A stretch of DNA of 64,000 bases, taken from assembly GCF_001693485.1 (NCBI RefSeq), contig NZ_MAXC01000003.1, forward strand, positions 1 through 64,000, in the 5' to 3' direction. The notes beneath the pieces are model-generated. The model was given only the letters and a program-made list of their open reading frames with translations, did not search any database and had not been told where the DNA came from. Every line of letters begins with the position of its first letter. The stretch's first letter is position 1. Both the position numbers and the translations under genes were made by a program. This stretch comes from Bradyrhizobium sp. LMTR 3 (GTDB lineage Bacteria > Pseudomonadota > Alphaproteobacteria > Rhizobiales > Xanthobacteraceae). Below, in pieces: positions 51,981 through 59,853 of this stretch.

Positions 51981-52676
51981 TCAGGCAGCTTGCGTGCGTT
52001 TGGCGTTCAACCGCGCGAGCACGTCGTCCGCGGTTGATTTCAGGCGTGGCCCAAAGCCCTGCTCGGCGAGCTTTTCGGCGGTCGCCAGCGGACCGCTGGC
52101 GGCATCGAGTTCGACCAAGGCGTCGGCCGCGGCCTGGGCCTCGATCTGGCGCTCACGCAGCCGCTTCAGCGTGTTCTCCGCTTCCGGCAGCGTGGATTCG
52201 TAAGGGCGCGCGGCTTCGACGCCGCCCCTTCGGAGCGCGCGAACCGCTTCCGACGCGCGAGCGATGCGACGGCCGCGATCGAGCTCGGTAATCCGCGCCT
52301 CGGCGTTGGCAACCTGGCGCTTCATGCGTGTGATTTCAGACGCAAACAGCGTCCGCGCGGTCATCGCGGCATCGCGGTCGGCCTCGAGATTGGCGATTGC
52401 CTGCGCCGCCTCGCGGGCGAGATCTTCCCTTCCGCCATCGAGCGCAGCGGTGGCGCGAACTTCGAGATCGGCGATGCGGGCGTTGGTGGCGTCGAGACGG
52501 CGCCCCTCCTGCTGGTCGCCCGCGATCGCCAGCGCCAACGAGCGCTTGGAACGTTCGACCGCGGCGGCTGCATCGCGCATCTGCTGATCGAGAATGAGCA
52601 GCGCCGTGCGGTCTTCCAGTTCTTCCCCCGCGGCAGCCACGCTACCCCGGAAAAGCGTCAAAACAGTTTTGAACAT
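51981..52676 (-). CDS. pspA: PspA/IM30-family membrane-stress protein
   Basis: A 231-residue almost entirely helical protein: FKTVLTLFRGSVAAAGEELEDRTALLILDQQMRDAAAAVERSKRSLALAIAG, then long coiled-coil regions with repeated Ala/Glu/Arg. The N-terminal amphipathic helix (MFKTVLTLFRGS) is the expected membrane-binding helix. It should assemble on damaged inner membrane. The first TGAGC palindrome ends 19 bp upstream of its ATG, so it is probably repressed by the divergent TetR protein. Confidence 0.85.
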   Translation of the reverse strand: MFKTVLTLFRGSVAAAGEELEDRTALLILDQQMRDAAAAVERSKRSLALAIAGDQQEGRRLDATNARIADLEVRATAALDGGREDLAREAAQAIANLEADRDAAMTARTLFASEITRMKRQVANAEARITELDRGRRIARASEAVRALRRGGVEAARPYESTLPEAENTLKRLRERQIEAQAAADALVELDAASGPLATAEKLAEQGFGPRLKSTADDVLARLNAKRTQAA

Positions 52677-52694
52677 TGGTAGCTCCCTGTGTTA

Positions 52695-52707
52695 TGAGCA
52701 TTGCTCA
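52695..52707. promoter_or_regulatory. TetR operator copy 1
   Basis: TGAGCATTGCTCA, an exact palindrome with a 3-bp centre, lies next to the pspA start. Identical in arms to the sites at 52730 and 52753. Confidence 0.75.
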
Positions 52708-52729
52708 TGAAAGGGTTTTATCAGCGCCG

Positions 52730-52742
52730 TGAGCATTGCTCA
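52730..52742. promoter_or_regulatory. TetR operator copy 2
   Basis: TGAGCATTGCTCA, identical to copy 1, with centres 35 bp apart. Confidence 0.75.
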
Positions 52743-52752
52743 AGAATTATTT

Positions 52753-52765
52753 TGAGCGACGCTCA
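52753..52765. promoter_or_regulatory. TetR operator copy 3
   Basis: TGAGCGACGCTCA, same arms with a different centre, 23 bp after copy 2. It ends 13 bp before the tetR start, allowing autorepression. Confidence 0.72.
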
Positions 52766-52778
52766 AGATCGGAGAATG

Positions 52779-53387
52779 ATGTCTAAGGCACTGGAAAGAC
52801 GAGTTAAACTCCGGGAATCCCTGATCGAAGCGGCGGAGCGACGGATTGCCGCAGGGGGTCTGGCGGGGCTGAAAACACGCGATCTGGCGCGGGACATCAG
52901 CATCGCCAATGGCGCGGTCTACAATCTCGTCGAAGACGTGGACGAATTGATCCTGCGCGTGGGGTCGCGCACGCTGGCTCGGCTCGACGCCGCGCTCACG
53001 GCTGCTGAAGCCGATGGACCCGCCTCGCCTCGCGAGACACTGGTCCGCATCGCGGTCGCCTATTGCGATTTCGCCGCGGAAAATCTCGAACTGTGGCGCG
53101 CGCTGTTCGAGCACCGCATGGCGCCGGGCAAGCCGGTGCCGGATTGGGCCATCAGCGAACAGATGAATCTATTCCGCCATATCTACCAGCCGCTTGCCAC
53201 GCTATTTCCAGAACGAACGCAGGGCGAACTAGGCGTGACCGCACGCAGTCTTTTCTCTGCCGTGCACGGCATGGTGCTGCTCGGGCTCGAGCAGAAGCTG
53301 ATCGCGGTGCCGGTCGAGGCGTTGCGCAAGGAGATTGCGACCATCGTGCGCGCGATGGTCGATGGGCTGACGGGGAAAGCCGACTAA
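52779..53387 (+). CDS. TetR-family regulator of the psp-like cluster
   Basis: A 202-residue TetR protein: helix-turn-helix LKTRDLARDISIANGAVYNLVEDVDELILRVG after the RRVKLRESLIEAAERRIAAGG lead helix, then an all-helical ligand domain ending IATIVRAMVDGL. It is divergent from pspA, and the 100-bp gap holds three TGAGC-N3-GCTCA sites, so repression of both itself and the psp-yiaAB operon is likely. ATG 52779 is spaced better from GGAGA than ATG 52776. Confidence 0.9.
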   Translation: MSKALERRVKLRESLIEAAERRIAAGGLAGLKTRDLARDISIANGAVYNLVEDVDELILRVGSRTLARLDAALTAAEADGPASPRETLVRIAVAYCDFAAENLELWRALFEHRMAPGKPVPDWAISEQMNLFRHIYQPLATLFPERTQGELGVTARSLFSAVHGMVLLGLEQKLIAVPVEALRKEIATIVRAMVDGLTGKAD

Positions 53388-53414
53388 GACTCAAGTCGCT
53401 GCACTTCGAGAATC

Positions 53415-53505
53415 GTAGGGTGGGCAAAGCGCCAGCGTGCCCACCATTCTTGTTGAGAACCGAAGAGATGGTGGGCACGGCGCAAGTGCGCCTTGCCCAC
53501 CCTAC
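53415..53505. repeat. Intergenic inverted repeat, family C copy 3
   Basis: GTAGGGTGGGCAAAGCGCCAGCGTGCCCACCAT and its mirror ATGGTGGGCACGGCGCAAGTGCGCCTTGCCCACCCTAC form a nearly perfect 35-bp stem around a short loop. It lies between the convergent TetR and netrin-like genes. Confidence 0.85.
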
Positions 53506-53539
53506 AAACCGCCACTAGATCTCGAGGGTAACGTAACGG

Positions 53540-54067
53540 TCAGTCTCGATCGTCGCGGTCGTGTTCCGGTAGGCGTTTCCACGGATCCTCGCCTCTCGGA
53601 GGCTCGCCGGGGCCGTAGTTCTCGACGATCAAATCTTCGAGCCAGACCGCGCCGTGCGGACCGGCGACGCGCTTCGAGCGCAATGCGCTGGTCCAGTTGC
53701 ACACCTCGGGTTGATAGTACACATAGCGACTGCTCTTCGCCACGATTGCGAAGAAGAGGTAGGCGCGGCCCGGCTCGAAGTAAAATTCGCAATCCATGTC
53801 CTTGTAGACATCCAGCAGCTTGACGCGGGCGGCTAGTTTGTCGGCCCCCTTCCAAACTCGATCGACGTCTACGGTCCAGGTATGGTCCTTCACTTCCGTC
53901 ACCCTGCCGGTGAAGACGTATTGAGTGCGTGCGAAGCCCTGACCAGGCGAGATTGAGTCGCACGCGCAGGCATGCGCGACGTCGGCTCCCGCCGCCGACA
54001 GACACAACAATCCGACGAGCCACGCGAGAACCTTCAACGGGGAACGGCACAACATGTGATGGGTCAA
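53540..54067 (-). CDS. Exported netrin/TIMP-like domain protein
   Basis: A 175-residue protein. The signal peptide VLAWLVGLLCLSAAGADVAHA is followed at once by CACDSISPGQGFARTQYVFTGRVTEVKDHTWTVDVDRVWKG, the N-terminal C-x-C and OB-strand pattern of netrin-like (NTR) domains such as TIMPs. Further Cys residues (DMDCEFYF, EVCNWTS) could complete the disulfides. The TTG at 54067, spaced after GGAGGTGA, looks like the true start. In eukaryotes this fold inhibits metalloproteases; the bacterial function is unknown. Confidence 0.7.
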   Translation of the reverse strand: MTHHMLCRSPLKVLAWLVGLLCLSAAGADVAHACACDSISPGQGFARTQYVFTGRVTEVKDHTWTVDVDRVWKGADKLAARVKLLDVYKDMDCEFYFEPGRAYLFFAIVAKSSRYVYYQPEVCNWTSALRSKRVAGPHGAVWLEDLIVENYGPGEPPRGEDPWKRLPEHDRDDRD

Positions 54068-54576
54068 ATTCACCTCCCGCGAAAGGAGTTCAGCCAAAGG
54101 TGCGAGCCGTTATGTCGCGCTGCGGGCGGCTCTCCGAGATGCAGCGCGATCGGTTACACCTCCACAATCACGTAGCTGTCCTCGACATGCACCGGAAACG
54201 TCTCGGCCACGTCCGCGTGGCCGCCATCAGGGTTCCTCGGATACTGGTTCTTGGCGATTTCTTGGCGATCTTGATGTCGCACGGACAAATGTGCCGCCGA
54301 TGCCCGGTCGGGGCAAGCGCTCAACTTGAGGGGCCGCCCTTCCCTGGATGCACGGCGGCGCTCATCTTCCTTCTCCCCTTGTGGGAGAAGGTGGCGCGAA
54401 GCGCCGGATGAGGGGTTCTCTCCGCGGAGATAGACCCCGCATCCGTCCCAATCGCGCTTTCCGCGCGATTGATCCACCTTCTCCCACAAGGGGAGAAGGA
54501 AGAAACGCCCGCGATTGACAGGCCAATCGATCCCAACCCAAATGTCTGCCCAAGACACAGAAACGAGGCGGATCGC
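54068..54576. other. Intergenic region with a family B repeat
   Basis: Of these 509 bp, 54367-54502 is a family B repeat. The rest has short open frames in several directions. The most gene-like is on the minus strand at about 54154-54288 (acidic, ends in EDSYVIVEV) but it lacks a clear start signal. Confidence 0.4.
54367..54502. repeat. Intergenic inverted repeat, family B copy
   Basis: TCCTTCTCCCCTTGTGGGAG at the left is mirrored by CTCCCACAAGGGGAGAAGGA at the right. Inner arms are present (GGTGGCGCGAAGCGCC and TCCGCGCGATTGATCC). Related to 47981-48117. Confidence 0.85.
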
Positions 54577-56301
54577 GTGGCTGGCAACGAACAAGAGAAT
54601 TACGAATGCGACGCGCTGGTGGTGGGCTCCGGCTGTGCCGGAATGTCGGCAGCGGTCACTGCGGGACATCACGGGCTCAACGTTCTCATCGTCGAAAAGG
54701 AGCCGCGCTTCGGCGGCACCACTGCCCGCTCCGGCGGCTGGCTATGGATTCCCGGCACTTCGCTGGCGAAGGCGTGGGGCATCGAGGAAAGCCCGGAGCA
54801 GGCGAAGACCTATCTCCGCCACGAAGCCGGCAACAGTTTTGATGCCGCGCGCGTCGATGCGTTTCTCTCCGCCGGTCCCGCGGCGGTGGACTTTTTCACC
54901 GGCAAGACGGCCGTGCAGTTCGACATGCCGTTGACCTTTCCGGATTACCACGCGGAAGCCCCAGGCGGTGCGCAGGGCGGTCGCTCGATGGTGACGCGGC
55001 CGTTCGATGGCCGCGAGCTGGGCGAGCATATCAAGGATCTCGGCAATCCCCTCCCCGAGCTCACCGTGTTCGGCATGATGCTGGGCTCCGGCAAGGAGAT
55101 CGTCCATTTCATGCGGGCGACCAAATCGCTGACTTCGGCGGTCTACGTCGCAAAACGCTTGTCGAAGCATTTGATGGACGTGATGCGCCACGGCCGCGGC
55201 ATGACCTTGACCAACGGCAATGCGCTGGCCGGCCGGCTGGCAAAATCCGCGTTTGACCTGAAAATTCCGTTGTGGCTGTCCTCGCCCGTGCATGAACTGA
55301 TCGTCGAGGATGGCACGGTGCGCGGCGCGATCGTCGAGCGCCATGGCAAGCTGGTGCGCATCATCGCCAAACGCGGCGTGGTGCTCGCCTGCGGCGGCTT
55401 TCCGCATGATGCGGCGAGGCGCAAGACGATGTTTCCGCACGCGCCCACCGGCGCCGAGCATTTTTCGCCGGGCCCCGTCGGCAACACCGGCGACGGATTG
55501 CGGCTGGCGGAGACCGCCGGCGGCCGCATCGAGGAAACGCTGCCGAATGCGGCTGCCTGGGTGCCGGTCTCCATCACCGAGCGCAAGGACGGCTCCAAGG
55601 GCGTGATGCCGCATTTCATCGACCGCGCGAAACCCGGCGTCATTGCGGTGATGCGCGACGGCAGGCGTTTTGCCAATGAAGGCAATTCCTATCATGACTT
55701 CGTGCAGGCGATGGTGAAGGCTGCAAAGCCCGGCGAGGAGATCACCGCGTTCCTGCTGTGCGATCACCGCGCGCTGCGAAAATACGGGCTCGGCTGCGTG
55801 CCACCGTTTCCGATGCCGCTGCGTCATCATCTCGCCACCGGCTACCTCAAGCGCGGCGCAACGCTGGCAGAACTGGCTGATAGAACCGGCATCGATCGAC
55901 AGGGGCTCGAAGCGACGGTCGCCGAGTTCAACGCCTCGGCCGCGGAGGGGCGCGATCCTGCCTTCGGCAAGGGATCGCGCGCCTATAACCGCTACCAGGG
56001 CGATGCGCTGCACGGGCCGAACCCCTGCGTCGCGCCGATCAAGGACGGACCGTATTATGCGATCAAGCTGGTGGTCGGCGATCTCGGCACCTATGCTGCC
56101 ATCAAGACCGATGCGCATGCCCGCGCGCTCGACGAACACGGCCAGCCGATCACCGGCCTCTACGCCGCCGGCAACGACATGGCGAGCATCATGGGCGGCA
56201 ACTATCCCGGCGCCGGTATCACGCTGGGCCCCGCGCTGACGTTTGGATACATCGCAGGCAAGCATATCGCGGCGAATGCTTCCGAGACCGCCACGCGATG
56301 A
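54577..56301 (+). CDS. FAD-dependent oxidoreductase, fumarate reductase/ketosteroid-dehydrogenase type
   Basis: A 574-residue flavoprotein of the FAD_binding_2 group: CDALVVGSGCAGMSAAVTAGHHGLNVLIVEKEPRFGGTTARSGGWLWIPG at the N-terminus, IIAKRGVVLACGGFPHD, the central capping domain and the C-terminal LYAAGNDMASIMGGNYPGAGITLGPALTFGYIAGKH. It could act on steroids, succinate-like acids or another unsaturated substrate. GTG 54577 follows ACGAGGCGGATCGC and removes the repeat-derived extension. It has no redox partner encoded nearby. Confidence 0.9.
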   Translation: MAGNEQENYECDALVVGSGCAGMSAAVTAGHHGLNVLIVEKEPRFGGTTARSGGWLWIPGTSLAKAWGIEESPEQAKTYLRHEAGNSFDAARVDAFLSAGPAAVDFFTGKTAVQFDMPLTFPDYHAEAPGGAQGGRSMVTRPFDGRELGEHIKDLGNPLPELTVFGMMLGSGKEIVHFMRATKSLTSAVYVAKRLSKHLMDVMRHGRGMTLTNGNALAGRLAKSAFDLKIPLWLSSPVHELIVEDGTVRGAIVERHGKLVRIIAKRGVVLACGGFPHDAARRKTMFPHAPTGAEHFSPGPVGNTGDGLRLAETAGGRIEETLPNAAAWVPVSITERKDGSKGVMPHFIDRAKPGVIAVMRDGRRFANEGNSYHDFVQAMVKAAKPGEEITAFLLCDHRALRKYGLGCVPPFPMPLRHHLATGYLKRGATLAELADRTGIDRQGLEATVAEFNASAAEGRDPAFGKGSRAYNRYQGDALHGPNPCVAPIKDGPYYAIKLVVGDLGTYAAIKTDAHARALDEHGQPITGLYAAGNDMASIMGGNYPGAGITLGPALTFGYIAGKHIAANASETATR

Positions 56302-56743
56302 ACGGCCCTGCCGGCGGGGTCTGATGAGAAAAGGCACAGCGACAATCGAAGCCCCCGCAGCAGCAGAGCTGCAGCACACGTCGGACGCGCCGGCTCCATG
56401 TGTCGGCAAAAAAATTCCGGACGAATGTGTGCGACACCACATTGACAATCAACATTTCATGGCGCTCAATTAAAAGAATTATTCTTTATAGATACAACCG
56501 CGTACCATTTCAGTTGGTAGTGTGGCAGGCAATTCATGCTCCTTCCACGTACACACAGCCATGCGGTCTCATCCGGCAAGCGATCGGGCATGCGCGCGCG
56601 GAATTCCGCGCCACGTTGCCCGCTTTGTGATTCAGGCGATGCAACATTGAATCGCAGTGCATGGCAGGCGGCAACCACCCGCGGCGCCGTCATTTCGATA
56701 GCATCAAACTTTAGCGACCCGAAAACCCGAAGGGCAGGCTTCG
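56302..56743. promoter_or_regulatory. Low-GC leader region of the patatin-protease-MBL operon
   Basis: This 442-bp gap contains AT-rich stretches (56451-56500) unlike the surrounding DNA and a TTGACA hexamer at 56442-56447 that could be a -35 box, although no strong -10 at 17 bp is seen. No supported gene lies within it. A long leader of about 270 nt would result if transcription starts near 56475. Confidence 0.4.
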
Positions 56744-57880
56744 ATGGTAGACGAACCCGTACAATCCATTGGCGGTGAAGCGGCCGAGGGTGGCCCGCAG
56801 GACGGCACTGCACTCTGCCTTTCGGGCGGAGGCTATCGCGCGATGATTTTTCATATCGGCGTGCTTTGGCGCCTCTATGAGACAGGTATCCTTCAGAAGG
56901 TGAAACGCATATCGAGCGTCTCCGGCGGCTCGATCACCGCGGGGCTGCTCGCCCTCAAATGGAACAGGCTTACCGGGAGCCAAACCCCGGACATGCAACT
57001 CTTTCGTCAGGAATTCGTCGGGCCGCTGCGCGCGCTCGGGCGAACGACCATCGACGTCAAGGCCGTCATCCTGGGCCTGCTCCTGCCCGGGCGCGTGAGC
57101 GACCGTGTCGTTGCAGCGTATGAGAAGCACCTGTTCGGTTCGGCCACGCTGCAGGATCTTCCGGACAAGCCGAGTTTTGTCATCAACGCGACCAGCGTGC
57201 AGTCCGGCGCGTTGTGGCGCTTCACGAAGCCGTACATGCGCGACTACCGGGTCGGCGAGGTCCTGAAGCCCACCATCAGCCTGTCGAAAGCTGTTGCAGC
57301 TTCCTCCGCGTTTCCGCCCGTGCTGTCTCCCGTCGAGATCAAGCTGAACGATAGCGCATTCACGCCGAAGTCGGGATCCGACCTGCAGCGGCCTCCGTTC
57401 ACAACGAACGTCGTTCTCTCGGACGGCGGCGTCTACGACAACCTGGGTCTGGAGACCGCCTGGAAGCGCTACCGCACCATCCTGGTGAGCGACGCTGGCG
57501 GAAAGCTTCAGGCCGAAGAAAGCCCGAAAGCCGATTGGGGCAATCACGCCTATCGCGTGTTCGATCTCGTCGATAACCAGGTGCGATCCCTGCGGAAACG
57601 TCAGGTGATCGATTCCTTCAAACAACATATTCGGTCAGGAGCCTATTGGGGAATTCGGACCAACATTCTCGATTACGGACTGGCAGACGCCCTGACTTGT
57701 CCGTTCGACGCGACCATGCGGCTTGCCGAAACGCCCACCCGGTTGCAAGCTATGGACGATCAATTGCAGGAGCGATTGATCAATTGGGGCTATGCAGTAT
57801 GCGATGCCGCGATCCGGAAACATTACCAGCCTGCGTTGCCAAAACCTGACAAATTTCCCTTTCCAGCATCAAAGGTCTGA
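56744..57880 (+). CDS. Patatin-like phospholipase
   Basis: A 378-residue patatin-fold lipase. The oxyanion loop GGGYRA is at residues 28-33, the nucleophile Ser60 lies in SVSGGS (equivalent to G-x-S-x-G), and the dyad Asp227 is in SDGGVYDN. All catalytic parts are intact. No signal peptide or membrane span, so it acts from the cytosol. It is first of three genes, and the stop is 3 bp before the next ATG. Patatins are the membrane-degrading effectors of several bacterial immune systems (for example CBASS CapV), which is the basis for the conflict-system proposal. Confidence 0.9.
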   Translation: MVDEPVQSIGGEAAEGGPQDGTALCLSGGGYRAMIFHIGVLWRLYETGILQKVKRISSVSGGSITAGLLALKWNRLTGSQTPDMQLFRQEFVGPLRALGRTTIDVKAVILGLLLPGRVSDRVVAAYEKHLFGSATLQDLPDKPSFVINATSVQSGALWRFTKPYMRDYRVGEVLKPTISLSKAVAASSAFPPVLSPVEIKLNDSAFTPKSGSDLQRPPFTTNVVLSDGGVYDNLGLETAWKRYRTILVSDAGGKLQAEESPKADWGNHAYRVFDLVDNQVRSLRKRQVIDSFKQHIRSGAYWGIRTNILDYGLADALTCPFDATMRLAETPTRLQAMDDQLQERLINWGYAVCDAAIRKHYQPALPKPDKFPFPASKV

Positions 57881-57883
57881 GCC

Positions 57884-59842
57884 ATGACGGTGCTCATTCC
57901 GAGAACCTTGGCCGAATACATCCTGCTTGGACCGACCGGTGATCGCCGTCAGCTCCAGGACTCGCCGATTTTGGGCGATGTCTGGATTGCATATGCGAGC
58001 GAGGCTGGACCGCAGGAGCTGCTGATCACACCGTACAAGACGAATACAGCAGGCCTCGTCGCAAACTGGATCGATGGCGAAGTCGATCACGATCGGCTGA
58101 TGCATAACGCGAGTGGTCGCGAGCCTCGAGAAATTGCCTATCTGCAGGGTGTAATCGCCGCACGGCTGTACTTCGACGAGGTGCTGCGCGTCATCGTACC
58201 GACGACGAGCTGGTGGAGCAGCGCGCGCATTCAAGGCGATATGGCGGTCTATCTGCAGGCCGCAAGCGGCAGTCAACGCATCAACGCCGTTCTGGATACA
58301 GTTCAGGAAATGGCGGCACACTGGAGCGATCCCAAGACAATCAAGAAATCGGCCGGAATGCTGACGGCACTCGATCGCTACGCCGCGCTCGCCGGCATTA
58401 TTCTCTGGGCGGCCCAAACCACCACGATCGGACCAGATGCAAAACCAGCGGAACTGGCTGCCGCGATCAAGGCAGGAAAAGGCGACATTGCGCGCCTGCT
58501 GACCGATTTGTTCTCCGAAATTCTCGATCGCCAAGAACAGAACGACGCAAACCGGCGCAAGCAATGGAAAGATTCGCTCGTCTATCAGGTTTCACTCAAT
58601 CGGCGCGCCGATATGGCCGTCGCTCGATCCGTGCCTTCAGTCAAGGCGGACGCCGCCCGCCTGCTCTTCACGGTCAATTGCGCAGAGATCGCGTGGGCCG
58701 TCATCGATTCCGGGATTCAGGGCGATCACCCATGCTTCAAGGATGCGACCGGGAAGGAATCCAGGGTCGTTGCCAGTTTCGATTTCAGCAACTTTCGCAA
58801 GATCGTCAACCTCGACAACCTCAGGATCTTCAACGAAAACGAAGATCCGGAAGTACAGGAGGGCAAGCTCAAGCAGCTTCTGCCGGACGGGCACAAACTG
58901 CCCGAAGGGCAGAAACTGAAGCAGGCCGGCGCCAAGCTGATCTCGAACCTCGTTCAATTGTCCAGGGATGCAAGGGCGCAACGCCCGATTCATTGGGAGC
59001 TGGTCGAACCGTTCATCGAAATCAAAATCGACACGCGCCCATCGGTAAGCGATCACGGCACGCACGTCGCCGGCATCATTGGCGCCAGGGCACCTCAAAA
59101 GCGAACCAAGGCCATTGCGGAAGACGACAGGATCGACGGGATGTGTCCCGATATCCGGCTCTACGACTTCAGGGTCCTTTCGCGAAACAGCGACGAGAAA
59201 GACACCGAATTCGCGATTATCGCCGCCTTGCAGTACATCAGGCATCTGAACGAGCGCCACGACTATATTTCAATTCACGGCGCAAACCTCAGTCTTTCGA
59301 TCAAGCACGATGTGCGGAACTACGCCTGCGGCCGAACGCCGATTTGCGAGGAGTGCGAGCATCTGGTCGAAAGTGGCGTGGTAGTGGTCGCGGCCGCCGG
59401 AAACTACGGATTTCAGAGCTTTACGACTACCGATGGTGCGTTCGAAAGCTATGCCGCGTTCAGCATCACCGATCCCGGAAATGCGGACGGCGTGATTACG
59501 GTCGGATCGACGCATCGATCGCTGCCGCATACCTACGGTGTCAGCTTTTTCTCGAGCCGTGGTCCGACCGGGGATGGAAGATTGAAGCCCGATCTGGTCG
59601 CGCCGGGCGAGCGCATCCATGGTCCGTTCCGGGACGGCTGGGGCGACCTCGACGGAACGAGCATGGCCGCTCCGCATGTCAGCGGCGCTGCGGCGATGCT
59701 GATGGCGCGATATCCGGAATTCATCAAGCAGCCGCGCAAGGTCAAGAAGATATTGTGCGAAACCGCGACCGACCTCGGCCGCGAGCGCAGCTTCCAGGGC
59801 AGCGGGCTATTGGATGTGCTCAGGGCTTTTCAGAGTATTTGA
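57884..59842 (+). CDS. Cytosolic subtilisin-family (S8) serine protease
   Basis: A 652-residue protein. Residues 1-265 are an uncharacterised helical N-terminal region. The S8 domain follows with Asp275 (VIDSGIQGDHP), His391 (SDHGTHVAGIIG), oxyanion Asn507 (AAAGNYG) and Ser593 (DGTSMAAPHVSG), so the triad is complete. About 115 residues separate Asp and His, against roughly 30-40 in most subtilases; the insert is charged (NENEDPEVQEGKLKQLLPD). No signal peptide or typical propeptide is seen, so it should be intracellular. It probably acts on the adjacent patatin or on cell targets. Confidence 0.9.
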   Translation: MTVLIPRTLAEYILLGPTGDRRQLQDSPILGDVWIAYASEAGPQELLITPYKTNTAGLVANWIDGEVDHDRLMHNASGREPREIAYLQGVIAARLYFDEVLRVIVPTTSWWSSARIQGDMAVYLQAASGSQRINAVLDTVQEMAAHWSDPKTIKKSAGMLTALDRYAALAGIILWAAQTTTIGPDAKPAELAAAIKAGKGDIARLLTDLFSEILDRQEQNDANRRKQWKDSLVYQVSLNRRADMAVARSVPSVKADAARLLFTVNCAEIAWAVIDSGIQGDHPCFKDATGKESRVVASFDFSNFRKIVNLDNLRIFNENEDPEVQEGKLKQLLPDGHKLPEGQKLKQAGAKLISNLVQLSRDARAQRPIHWELVEPFIEIKIDTRPSVSDHGTHVAGIIGARAPQKRTKAIAEDDRIDGMCPDIRLYDFRVLSRNSDEKDTEFAIIAALQYIRHLNERHDYISIHGANLSLSIKHDVRNYACGRTPICEECEHLVESGVVVVAAAGNYGFQSFTTTDGAFESYAAFSITDPGNADGVITVGSTHRSLPHTYGVSFFSSRGPTGDGRLKPDLVAPGERIHGPFRDGWGDLDGTSMAAPHVSGAAAMLMARYPEFIKQPRKVKKILCETATDLGRERSFQGSGLLDVLRAFQSI

Positions 59843-59853
59843 GGAGGCTACCC

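Noticed and set aside
54154..54288. Small acidic minus-strand frame ending EDSYVIVEV
   Set aside because: The composition is plausible, but only TTG/GTG starts without a ribosome-binding site are available and the longer frame runs through a repeat. Not enough to call a gene.
54742..56448. A 568-codon minus-strand frame opposite the FAD oxidoreductase
   Set aside because: Antisense shadow. The plus strand carries the FAD-binding motifs, and the minus frame has no recognisable domain.
58213..59853. A long open frame (about 547 codons) overlapping the S8 protease in another frame and running into the MBL gene
   Set aside because: It shares the frame of the MBL gene but has arginine-rich shadow composition over the protease. 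The protease frame has clear catalytic motifs, and the MBL gene has its own GAGGAGG and ATG at 59854.
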